Source: an uncultured Pelagibacteraceae bacterium
GTDB taxonomy: Bacteria; Pseudomonadota; Alphaproteobacteria; Pelagibacterales; Pelagibacteraceae
Assembly (NCBI GenBank): GCA_902571425.1
Contig: CACGBZ010000003.1
Span: forward strand, 77,091-130,165
Length of the DNA stretch: 53,075 nucleotides
Direction of reading: 5' to 3'
Below, one piece after another: positions 17,113-23,581 of the stretch (position 1 is the stretch's first letter; every line of letters starts with the position of its first letter). The translations under genes and the position numbers were made by a program. The notes under the pieces are model-generated. The model saw only the letters and a list, made by a program, of their open reading frames with translations, was not told the DNA's origin and ran no database searches.

Positions 17113-17889
17113 ATGAAAAAAATTAATTTAGCTATTTCAGGATGCATGGGAAGGATGGGTCAGCAACTCATCAAATCTTCAAAGAAAAATAAAAATTTTA
17201 AATTAGTTACACTTACAGAGAATAGATTAGTGAATAAAAAATTTAATGGAATTAAACCTGAGTTAAATTCCGATAAAGCTTTTAAAAAAACTGATGTAAT
17301 TATTGATTTTACAGTGCCTAATTGCACGCTTGAAATACTGAAAATAGCATCAAAACTAAAAAAAAAAGTAGTAATTGGCACTACTGGATTTACCAGAAAT
17401 CAAGAAAATCAGATTAAAAAGTTTTCAAAAAAGATACCTATTTTAAAGGCAGGTAACATGAGCTTAGGTGTAAATTTATTAATGTATTTAACTGAAATTG
17501 CTTCTAAATCATTAAATGATGGATACTTGAGTAAAATATTTGAAGTACATCACAAACATAAAAAAGACTACCCATCTGGTACCGCACTAATGCTTGGTAA
17601 AGGAATTGCTGATGGAAAAAATAAAAATTTGTATAATTTAATTGGTAAAAAATTCTTAAACAAAAAATCTTTTCCTTATGCAAAAAAAATTAATTTTAAC
17701 TCAATTAGAAAAGGTGAAATTATTGGTGAACACGAAGTAAAATTCTCAAGTGGAAAAGAAATAATTACTTTAAATCATGAGGCTTTTGATAGAGCACTTT
17801 ACTCTGATGGAGCTTTAACAGCTTCTAAGTGGCTAATAAAAAAAAAACCAGGTTTATATTCTATGAGAGATTTGCTTAACTTTTCGTAA
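17113..17889 (+). CDS. dapB: 4-hydroxy-tetrahydrodipicolinate reductase
   Basis: A 258-residue NAD(P)H-dependent reductase of the diaminopimelate/lysine pathway. The Rossmann motif is GCMGRMGQQL near residue 10. GTTGFT and GNMSLGVNLL precede the catalytic segment HHKHKKDYPSGTAL, which holds the conserved His and Lys residues. Length and motifs are standard. The dnaJ-dapB spacing is 36 bp, and its TAA shares one base with the nth ATG, so dapB-nth are translationally coupled. Confidence 0.97.
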   Translation: MKKINLAISGCMGRMGQQLIKSSKKNKNFKLVTLTENRLVNKKFNGIKPELNSDKAFKKTDVIIDFTVPNCTLEILKIASKLKKKVVIGTTGFTRNQENQIKKFSKKIPILKAGNMSLGVNLLMYLTEIASKSLNDGYLSKIFEVHHKHKKDYPSGTALMLGKGIADGKNKNLYNLIGKKFLNKKSFPYAKKINFNSIRKGEIIGEHEVKFSSGKEIITLNHEAFDRALYSDGALTASKWLIKKKPGLYSMRDLLNFS

Positions 17890-18542
17890 TGAATGAAAAA
17901 GAAAAAGCAAAAATCATAATTAAAATCCTTAATAAAATTTACCCTAAAGCGCCTGTTCCTTTAAAAAGTAAAAATACTTTTACACTATTAGTCTCTGTGT
18001 TGCTTTCTGCACAATGCACTGATGTAAACGTTAATAATGTAACAAAAGATATTTATCCAAAATACTATAAACCAAAACATTTTGTAAAATTAGGAAGAAA
18101 AAAAATTGAAAAATTAATACGAAAAATTGGAATTTTTAGAATTAAAGCAAAAAGCATCTATTTGATGTCGAAACAAGTCTTAGAAAAACATAAAGGTAAA
18201 GTACCTAAAACATTTGAAGAACTCGAAAAATTGCCTGGTGTAGGCCATAAAACTGCAAGCGTTGTAATGTCCCAGGGTTTTGGATATCCAGCTTTTGCCG
18301 TTGATACTCATATTCATAGACTTGCACAAAGATGGGGTTTAACCAATGGAAAAAATGTAATTCAAACTGAAAAGGATTTGAAGAGAATATTTCCTACAAA
18401 AACCTGGTCCAAACTTCACTTACAAATAATTTTTTATGGCAGAGAATATTGTAAAGCAAGAGATTGCTACGGCCTAAAATGTAAAATATGTACTACTTGC
18501 TATCCAAATAGAAAAAAACCTGTTATTACAAAAAAAGCTTAA
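17889..18542 (+). CDS. nth: Endonuclease III with unusual cysteine pattern
   Basis: A 217-residue DNA glycosylase/AP lyase for oxidised pyrimidines. The helix-hairpin-helix reads LPGVGHKTASVV with the catalytic lysine Lys121, and the catalytic aspartate is Asp139 in VDTHIHR. The C-terminal Fe-S loop differs from the classical Cys-x6-Cys-x2-Cys-x5-Cys: Cys188, Cys198 and Cys204 sit at three of the four expected places, the fourth (195) is Gly, and additional Cys193 and Cys201 are present. A [4Fe-4S] cluster with rearranged ligands is plausible. It overlaps dapB by one base and ends one base before the PfkB gene. Confidence 0.94.
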   Translation: MNEKEKAKIIIKILNKIYPKAPVPLKSKNTFTLLVSVLLSAQCTDVNVNNVTKDIYPKYYKPKHFVKLGRKKIEKLIRKIGIFRIKAKSIYLMSKQVLEKHKGKVPKTFEELEKLPGVGHKTASVVMSQGFGYPAFAVDTHIHRLAQRWGLTNGKNVIQTEKDLKRIFPTKTWSKLHLQIIFYGREYCKARDCYGLKCKICTTCYPNRKKPVITKKA

Positions 18543-18543
18543 T

Positions 18544-19473
18544 ATGAAAGTTTTAGGAATAGGAAACGCTATTGTAGATGTCATTTGTAAAGTTGATGAC
18601 AGCTTCATTTTTAAAAATAATCTTACAAAAAGTACAATGAAATTATTTTTTGATGAAATAGAGTTTAAAAATTTATTAACAAATCTTAAAATCGAAAAAA
18701 CTATTTCAGGTGGTTCTGTTGCAAACACTATAGTTGGATTATCTAAACTTGGCGATAGTGTTGGTTTTATAGGTAAAGTTTCTGATGATGAATTTGGTAA
18801 TAAATATGAGGAAGGTTTAAAAAAAGAAAACGTAGAGTATTTTTATTCAAAAAAAAAAGAAGAGTTACCAACTGGAACATGTTTAATTTTAGTAACTCCA
18901 GATTCAGAGAGAACAATGTGTACTTTCTTAGGAACTGCAGGAAAAATTAATGAAGATGATGTTAATTCTGATTCAATTAAAAAAAGTGAGATAATATTTT
19001 TAGAAGGTTACTTATGGGATGAAGGAGAACCCAAAAAAGCTTTTGATAAAGCTATAAACAATGCAAATAAAGTTGCTATGTCTCTGTCTGACCTATTTTG
19101 TGTAGATAGACATAAACCTCATTTTTTAAACTTAGTAAAAAACAAGCTCGATATAACTTTTGCTAATGAACAAGAAATTACCTCATTAATTGAAGCAAAA
19201 AAATTTGAAGAGGTTATAAACTTTTCAAAACAACTTAAAAAATTAATAATTATAACTAGAGGGGAAAAAGGCGCAGTTGCAATTAATGGTGACAAAGTTG
19301 TTGAAAGTGACATACAAAAAAATCTTAAAATTGTTGATCTTACAGGTGCAGGTGATCTATTTGCAGCTGGATTTTTACATGGCTACATCAACAAATTATC
19401 CACGAAAGAGTGTCTTGAAAAAGGTACTGAAATGTCATCAAGGATAATACAACAAATCGGAGCAAGGCTTTAG
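18544..19473 (+). CDS. PfkB family kinase, adenosine kinase-like
   Basis: A 309-residue ribokinase-fold kinase. The N-terminus MKVLGIGNAIVDVICKVDD and the segment TISGGSVANTIVGLSKLG are typical of alphaproteobacterial adenosine kinase-like PfkB proteins. The C-terminal anion-hole/catalytic motif is DLTGAGDLFAAG with catalytic Asp271. It would phosphorylate adenosine or another nucleoside or sugar; substrate cannot be fixed by sequence. It is downstream of nth with a 1-bp gap and converges on the small ArfA-like ORF with a 2-bp gap. Confidence 0.85.
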   Translation: MKVLGIGNAIVDVICKVDDSFIFKNNLTKSTMKLFFDEIEFKNLLTNLKIEKTISGGSVANTIVGLSKLGDSVGFIGKVSDDEFGNKYEEGLKKENVEYFYSKKKEELPTGTCLILVTPDSERTMCTFLGTAGKINEDDVNSDSIKKSEIIFLEGYLWDEGEPKKAFDKAINNANKVAMSLSDLFCVDRHKPHFLNLVKNKLDITFANEQEITSLIEAKKFEEVINFSKQLKKLIIITRGEKGAVAINGDKVVESDIQKNLKIVDLTGAGDLFAAGFLHGYINKLSTKECLEKGTEMSSRIIQQIGARL

Positions 19474-19475
19474 GT

Positions 19476-19595
19476 TTAAAATTTCTTTCTTTTAAAACTT
19501 CCCTTGCCTTTTTTAGGTTTAACTATTTTTGGTTTATACTTTTTAGTAAATAAATCTTTAGCCATGGGATTTTTCTTATTTGATTTTATAGCCAT
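19476..19595 (-). CDS. Small basic protein resembling alternative ribosome-rescue factor ArfA
   Basis: A 39-codon ORF read on the reverse strand from ATG at 19593-19595 to TAA at 19476-19478. The protein is very basic. It contains NPMAKDLFTKKYKPKIV followed by KPKKGKGSFKRKKF. The KKGKGSFKRK stretch closely matches the KKGKGSYMRKG signature of E. coli ArfA, preceded in both by a DPLF/DLF-like segment. ArfA recruits RF2 to ribosomes stalled on mRNAs lacking a stop codon. Its start overlaps the 3' end of the upstream regulator gene by 20 bp in another frame; an in-frame GTG three codons upstream is an alternative start. Identification rests on one short motif and length, so moderate certainty. 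Confidence 0.6.
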   Translation of the reverse strand: MAIKSNKKNPMAKDLFTKKYKPKIVKPKKGKGSFKRKKF

Positions 19596-20139
19596 TTTTT
19601 TCACTGGTTATAAAATCATTATCATTAAATGTGTTTAAAATTTTTTTTCTTAGTCGATAAATGTGAGTTTCAACTGTATGAGTTTCTATATCAGATTGAT
19701 AACTCCAAACTTTTTCTTGTAACTCATCAACACTAACCGGTTTGTTTGATTTAGATAAAAAAGTAATTGTATTTATTTCTTTTTCAGTCAACTTTAGCTT
19801 TATATTTTTTGATAACATTTCTCTAGAATTTAGATCAATAGTATAATTGTTTACTTTCACTTCAGATTGACTGTTAAATTGCAATTTTAAAAATTCAATA
19901 TTTATCTTTTCTATTAATTTAAATATATTAATTGGTAAATTATCTATAATAAATTGATTGCTAATATCTAAGTATTTTTTATTTGATATTATTAAATAAT
20001 TATTCAAATTTTTTACTTTCTCATTTAAAAAATCCTCTCTGTCTTCAAATGTAATATTAAAGTTTAAATCTGCTCCAAGTTCTTCGAGAATTTGATATAA
20101 TCCAGTAAACTTATATATTATTATATTCTGAATGCTCAT
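19576..20139 (-). CDS. OmpR/PhoB-type winged-helix regulator with a degenerate receiver
   Basis: The start at 20139 (MSIQNIIIYKFTGLYQILEE) gives 187 residues and leaves 12 bp to the divergent gene; the upstream ATG at 20187 would overlap it. The C-terminal ~95 residues are a clear OmpR/PhoB DNA-binding domain (LTEKEINTITFLSKS, VDELQEKVWSY, ETHTVETHIYRLRKKI, TSEKNGYKI). The N-terminal ~85 residues follow a receiver-like strand/helix pattern but are short. The strand that should end in the phospho-acceptor Asp reads YLIISNKK, with no aspartate, and the acidic pocket is also absent. It is probably phosphorylation-independent. The divergent L,D-transpeptidase-like gene is a natural candidate target. 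Confidence 0.8.
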   Translation of the reverse strand: MSIQNIIIYKFTGLYQILEELGADLNFNITFEDREDFLNEKVKNLNNYLIISNKKYLDISNQFIIDNLPINIFKLIEKINIEFLKLQFNSQSEVKVNNYTIDLNSREMLSKNIKLKLTEKEINTITFLSKSNKPVSVDELQEKVWSYQSDIETHTVETHIYRLRKKILNTFNDNDFITSEKNGYKIK

Positions 20140-20151
20140 TAAAGATAGAAT

Positions 20152-20646
20152 ATGACAATTATTGTAAAAAATAAACACACTCTTCAAATTGATGAATTTA
20201 AATTTAAGTGTTGTATTGGAAAAAAAGGTTCAACCAGTAACAAAAAAGAAGGGGATAAAAAAACACCAAAAGGTACTTTTAGAATTGGAAATCTCTATTT
20301 TAGAGAAGATCGCATTAAAAAACCTTTAACTTTACTAAAGTGTATCAAAATTAAAAAATATATGGGTTGGTGTGATGATATTAATTTTCCAAAAAAATAT
20401 AATAAACTTATTAGAGTTAAAAAAAAAATCAGACATGAAAAATTAAAAAGAAAAGACAACAAATATGATTTATTAATTCCAATTAAGTATAATTTTATAA
20501 AACCTATAACTGGTATAGGTAGTTGTATCTTTATTCACCTTACCAAAAATTACAAACCTACAGCCGGGTGCATAGCTTTAAAAGAAAATGATTTTTTGAT
20601 TATGCTTAAATTAGTGAAAAAAGATTCAAAAATAAAAATTTTTTAG
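20152..20646 (+). CDS. L,D-transpeptidase (YkuD) domain protein without signal peptide
   Basis: A 164-residue single-domain YkuD-type protein. Motifs: KKTPKGTFRIG near residue 37, and the catalytic segment IHLTKNYKPTAGCIAL with His129 and Cys140. YkuD enzymes crosslink peptidoglycan or hydrolyse related bonds outside the cytoplasm, yet no signal peptide or membrane segment is visible here. Small leaderless YkuD proteins of this type occur in alphaproteobacteria; their role is not settled. It starts 12 bp from the divergent winged-helix regulator and ends with a 4-bp overlap (TTAG) against the convergent yggS-type gene. Confidence 0.82.
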   Translation: MTIIVKNKHTLQIDEFKFKCCIGKKGSTSNKKEGDKKTPKGTFRIGNLYFREDRIKKPLTLLKCIKIKKYMGWCDDINFPKKYNKLIRVKKKIRHEKLKRKDNKYDLLIPIKYNFIKPITGIGSCIFIHLTKNYKPTAGCIALKENDFLIMLKLVKKDSKIKIF

Positions 20647-21302
20647 GACCTCTGACCAAAAATACTAGATCCAATCCTGATAAATGTTGATTGATACTTA
20701 GAGGCAATAACATAATCTGAAGACATCCCCATACTTAGTTCTACAAGACCGAGGGCTTTATTTAAATTCTTCATCTCATCAAAATAAATCTCTGGATTAA
20801 TGTTAGCAGGTGGAATACACATCAAGCCAATTAAATCTAAATTAATTTCTTTGCAGTAATCGACAAGATTTTTAAGTTGATTTTTATTAATCCCAGCTTT
20901 TTGATTTTCATCACCAATATTAACTTGCAAGAATATTTTAATATTTTTATTTATTTTACTTTGCTCATCAGCAATTTTTTTTGCAAGTTTTTCACTGTCT
21001 ACTGAATGAATATAGTCAAATAATTTTACAGCAAATTTAACTTTGTTTGTTTGCAATTTTCCAATCATATGTAATTGAATTTTTGGATTTATTTTTTTTA
21101 CATCTGTCCATTTTTCAATAGCTTCCTGGACTTTATTTTCACCAAAATCTATGTGCCCATAATCTATTAATGGAGATATTTGGTCAATTTTAAATGTCTT
21201 AGAAACTGCTATAATTTTTGGATAATTAATAATATTTATTTCGTTTAACTTAACTTTTATAGTGTCTTGTATATCTAATAAATTTTTAACGGTACTATGC
21301 AT
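20643..21302 (-). CDS. YggS family pyridoxal phosphate homeostasis protein (PLPHP)
   Basis: A 219-residue alanine-racemase-fold protein that binds pyridoxal phosphate and buffers its supply. The PLP lysine is Lys35 in IIAVSKTF. Other signatures: HIDFGENKVQEA, QLHMIGKLQTNK and LSMGMSSDYVIA. Length is normal for the family. The start ATG lies inside the ATGCAT that also supplies the start of the divergent TenI-like gene, and no later start fits the alignment. In many alphaproteobacteria this gene neighbours a thiamine-phosphate-synthase-like gene, as here. Confidence 0.94.
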   Translation of the reverse strand: MHSTVKNLLDIQDTIKVKLNEINIINYPKIIAVSKTFKIDQISPLIDYGHIDFGENKVQEAIEKWTDVKKINPKIQLHMIGKLQTNKVKFAVKLFDYIHSVDSEKLAKKIADEQSKINKNIKIFLQVNIGDENQKAGINKNQLKNLVDYCKEINLDLIGLMCIPPANINPEIYFDEMKNLNKALGLVELSMGMSSDYVIASKYQSTFIRIGSSIFGQRS

Positions 21303-21854
21303 AAATATAATTTAAGAAAATATTACTTTATTAATAAATTTGATACAAAAAATATAGATAAACAGTCATTAAATACAGGAATTGTTTATAGAAATTATGA
21401 TTCAAAAGATAGTTTAAAAACTATCATCAAGCTTAAAAATTACTGTAAAAAAAAAGGTCGCAAATTCTTTTTGTCTAATAATGTTAAACTAGCAATAAAC
21501 CTAAATTTAGATGGAGCTTATATTCCTTCTTTTAACAAAAGTACAAATCATCTTTCATATTCTAGAAGTAAAAATTTTATATTACTTGGTTCTGCACATA
21601 ATAGTAAAGAAATTAAAATGAAAGAAAGACAGAGTGTGAATATGTTATTTTTATCTTCAATATTTAAAAAAAATAAAAACTATTTAGGATTGAATAGATT
21701 TAAATTGTTAACAAATTTAACTAACAAAAAAGTTATAGCTCTAGGTGGTATATCAAGTAAAAATTTAAAAAAACTGAAATTAGTAAAATGCAAAGGTTTT
21801 GCTGGAATTTCTTTTTTCCAAAAAAAAACGGCCCCGGAAAGGGGCCGTTTATAA
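21297..21854 (+). CDS. TenI/thiamine phosphate synthase-like protein (degenerate)
   Basis: A 185-residue protein with the outline of a ThiE/TenI TIM barrel: KYYFINKFD at the N-terminus, DGAYIPSFNKS where ThiE has DGVHLGQ, LLGSAHNSKEI for the GxSxH loop, and KVIALGGISSKNL for the phosphate-binding AIGGI. The RDK pyrophosphate motif of true ThiE is missing, so catalysis of thiamine phosphate synthesis is doubtful. The last eight codons run through the hairpin that terminates the convergent porin gene. It begins on the same ATGCAT as the divergent PLPHP gene. Confidence 0.68.
   Translation: MHKYNLRKYYFINKFDTKNIDKQSLNTGIVYRNYDSKDSLKTIIKLKNYCKKKGRKFFLSNNVKLAINLNLDGAYIPSFNKSTNHLSYSRSKNFILLGSAHNSKEIKMKERQSVNMLFLSSIFKKNKNYLGLNRFKLLTNLTNKKVIALGGISSKNLKKLKLVKCKGFAGISFFQKKTAPERGRL
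21826..21850 (-). terminator. Intrinsic terminator of the porin gene
   Basis: A perfect 10-bp stem, AAACGGCCCC / GGGGCCGTTT, with a 5-base loop. On the minus strand it is followed by an uninterrupted T run reaching 21820, giving a strong rho-independent terminator 22 bp past the porin stop. On the plus strand the T run is short. This is the only classical GC-rich terminator I see in the window. Confidence 0.92.
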
Positions 21855-21872
21855 ATTTAAAATTACGTTATA

Positions 21873-22778
21873 TTAGAACGCAAATGCAACTGAAACTTCT
21901 TTGAACTCTTTATCAGTTCCAGAAGTACCAGCTACTGAATCTGTAGCGTTAAATACAGCTGCAATAGTTATACCACCCATTGTGTATGATGCTGATACAC
22001 CTGAACTTTCTTCATCAGATAATGAAGCAGTTTCAAAGTCAACAGTTGATACACCATAAGATACACTCATGTTTTCATTAATTGCTAATGAAATCGCTGC
22101 TGCTAATCTATCTTCGTCCGCAGCAGGTTTGTCAATTGATGATGTTTGAACACCAACAGTTGCCATACCAGCAGTGTAAGTTACGTAAGCTGTGCTGTGA
22201 TCATCTTCTTGGCTTGTAGAGATAGGATCAGTACCGATACCATATCCAATTTCCATACCATCGATTAAATCGCTAGCTACTAATACTAATGATTTAGATG
22301 TTCCAGTTCCTTCTTTAGCCCATGAAGCTGAAACAGTCATACCCATTGCTGAAACTTCGTAACCGAAAGCATTAGCGTTACCAGTACCAACAACACCATT
22401 ATCATCAGTGTCTACGTCATCCCAAACCTGCTCACCTGCAGTTGGCATTTTATCTTGATACTTTTGGATACCAGCTTTACTTGTTCCATTCATAAAGTGA
22501 ACTGTTCCACTATCACCCATATCTAATGATACGTAAGTAGAAGAGAACGCTGCGTTAGTCATTGTGTAACCAGTGCTAACAGTCATACCATTATCTAATT
22601 CACCTGAACCAGAGAATGAAATTCCTTTACTATTTGAGTAAGGGTTTGCAGCACTAGCACCTTTTGATGCGTAAGATACTTTTGCAGAACCACTAACACT
22701 CATAGCTCCAGCGAAAGCTGAAGTAGCAACTAGAGAACCTGCTAAAGCAGTTAATCCAATTTTTGCTATTTTGTTCAT
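21873..22778 (-). CDS. Outer-membrane porin
   Basis: A 301-residue beta-barrel protein. The signal peptide is residues 1-23 (MNKIAKIGLTALAGSLVATSAFA). Many alternating hydrophobic/polar strands with Gly follow, and the protein ends in the C-terminal Phe (SVAFAF) recognised by the Bam machinery. The family is Gram-negative porin, and it probably mediates diffusion of small nutrients. Codon use is visibly less AT-rich than in the neighbours, with an AGGAG ribosome site and a strong terminator, all consistent with high expression. An acidic DxDxxDNG-like loop (DVDTDDNG, about residues 121-128) lies in an extended loop. Confidence 0.9.
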   Translation of the reverse strand: MNKIAKIGLTALAGSLVATSAFAGAMSVSGSAKVSYASKGASAANPYSNSKGISFSGSGELDNGMTVSTGYTMTNAAFSSTYVSLDMGDSGTVHFMNGTSKAGIQKYQDKMPTAGEQVWDDVDTDDNGVVGTGNANAFGYEVSAMGMTVSASWAKEGTGTSKSLVLVASDLIDGMEIGYGIGTDPISTSQEDDHSTAYVTYTAGMATVGVQTSSIDKPAADEDRLAAAISLAINENMSVSYGVSTVDFETASLSDEESSGVSASYTMGGITIAAVFNATDSVAGTSGTDKEFKEVSVAFAF

Positions 22779-22855
22779 ATTTACTCCTATTTGTTATTTA
22801 TAATTATAAACAGACCCTAGATATCATTTTTGTTGCTATTATTGTGTTAATTATA
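22779..22855 (-). promoter_or_regulatory. Porin promoter and ribosome-binding site region
   Basis: Minus-strand TATAAT boxes occur at 22803-22808 and 22850-22855. The nearer one would give a leader of about 18 nt containing AGGAG seven bases before the ATG. No convincing -35 hexamer is seen, so the promoter may depend on an activator or an alternative sigma factor. Confidence 0.45.
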
Positions 22856-22965
22856 CTTTTTTTAACTTTTTTTTAGTAATTGTGGTATTTTTGCAACATC
22901 ATTTATCAGGTAAAAACTCTTTTTTATGGGAGTTTTAAACAAAATATTACTCTTTCAGTTTTTCT

Positions 22966-22974
22966 TGCTATATA
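22966..22974 (+). promoter_or_regulatory. Candidate extended -10 for the DUF3576 lipoprotein gene
   Basis: TGCTATATA, an extended -10-like element, ends 17 bp before the ATG at 22992. The rest of the 213-bp spacer between the divergent porin and this gene (22779-22991) holds only AT-rich sequence and the porin promoter. Confidence 0.35.
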
Positions 22975-22991
22975 TGGTTTAAAATCATCCT

Positions 22992-23564
22992 ATGAAATTA
23001 AATTACATATTCTTAAAAATAATTGGCCTTATATTAATCTTAGTCCATCTAAATTCTTGTGGTTTCTACAGACCGGTTAGTGCTAAAGATTATCCTCCAG
23101 AACCTGAAAAACGAATTCAAAAAAACCTTCAAGAAGGTAAGGGTTTTACAATAATGGGCGCAACAAAAAATAATAAAGGCGGTGATTTTAGTTTTGCATC
23201 TTCCAACGAAATGTGGAGAGCAAGTTTAGATATTTTAGATTTCATGCCATTAACATCTGCTGATTATGGTGGTGGTTTAATTATTACTGATTGGTACAGC
23301 GATGATAACAGTTCTAGAGACTCTTTAAAAATTTCAATTAGATTTTTATCTAATGAAATTAGATCAGATGCTCTTAAAATTACAGTATTTAGCAAGCAAT
23401 GTGAAAAAACAGTTAATTGCGTTGTATCTAAAAGCAACCCTTCTATTGAAAATGAGTTAAAAGTTGCAATACTAAAAAGAGCAGCAAAATATAAAAAAGA
23501 TTTAATTGATTCTAATCCAAAAAGAGATTTGAATTCTATCCTTGCTCCAGGTGATAAAAATTAA
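22992..23564 (+). CDS. DUF3576 domain lipoprotein
   Basis: A 190-residue predicted lipoprotein. A hydrophobic signal segment ends in the lipobox LNSC (Cys23). The mature part contains [20 protein letters not shown] and [10 protein letters not shown], characteristic of the alphaproteobacterial DUF3576 family found immediately upstream of leuS and lptE in many members of the class. Function is unknown; the conserved neighbourhood with lptE suggests an outer-membrane assembly role, which is inference. It is 17 bp upstream of leuS. Confidence 0.88.
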   Translation: MKLNYIFLKIIGLILILVHLNSCGFYRPVSAKDYPPEPEKRIQKNLQEGKGFTIMGATKNNKGGDFSFASSNEMWRASLDILDFMPLTSADYGGGLIITDWYSDDNSSRDSLKISIRFLSNEIRSDALKITVFSKQCEKTVNCVVSKSNPSIENELKVAILKRAAKYKKDLIDSNPKRDLNSILAPGDKN

Positions 23565-23581
23565 TCAAAAAGATAAAATTT

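Noticed and set aside
22880..23080. Plus-strand ORF of 66 codons upstream of the DUF3576 lipoprotein gene
   Set aside because: It overlaps the signal peptide of the lipoprotein in another frame, has no recognisable domain or ribosome site, and is explained by the open, AT-rich spacer.
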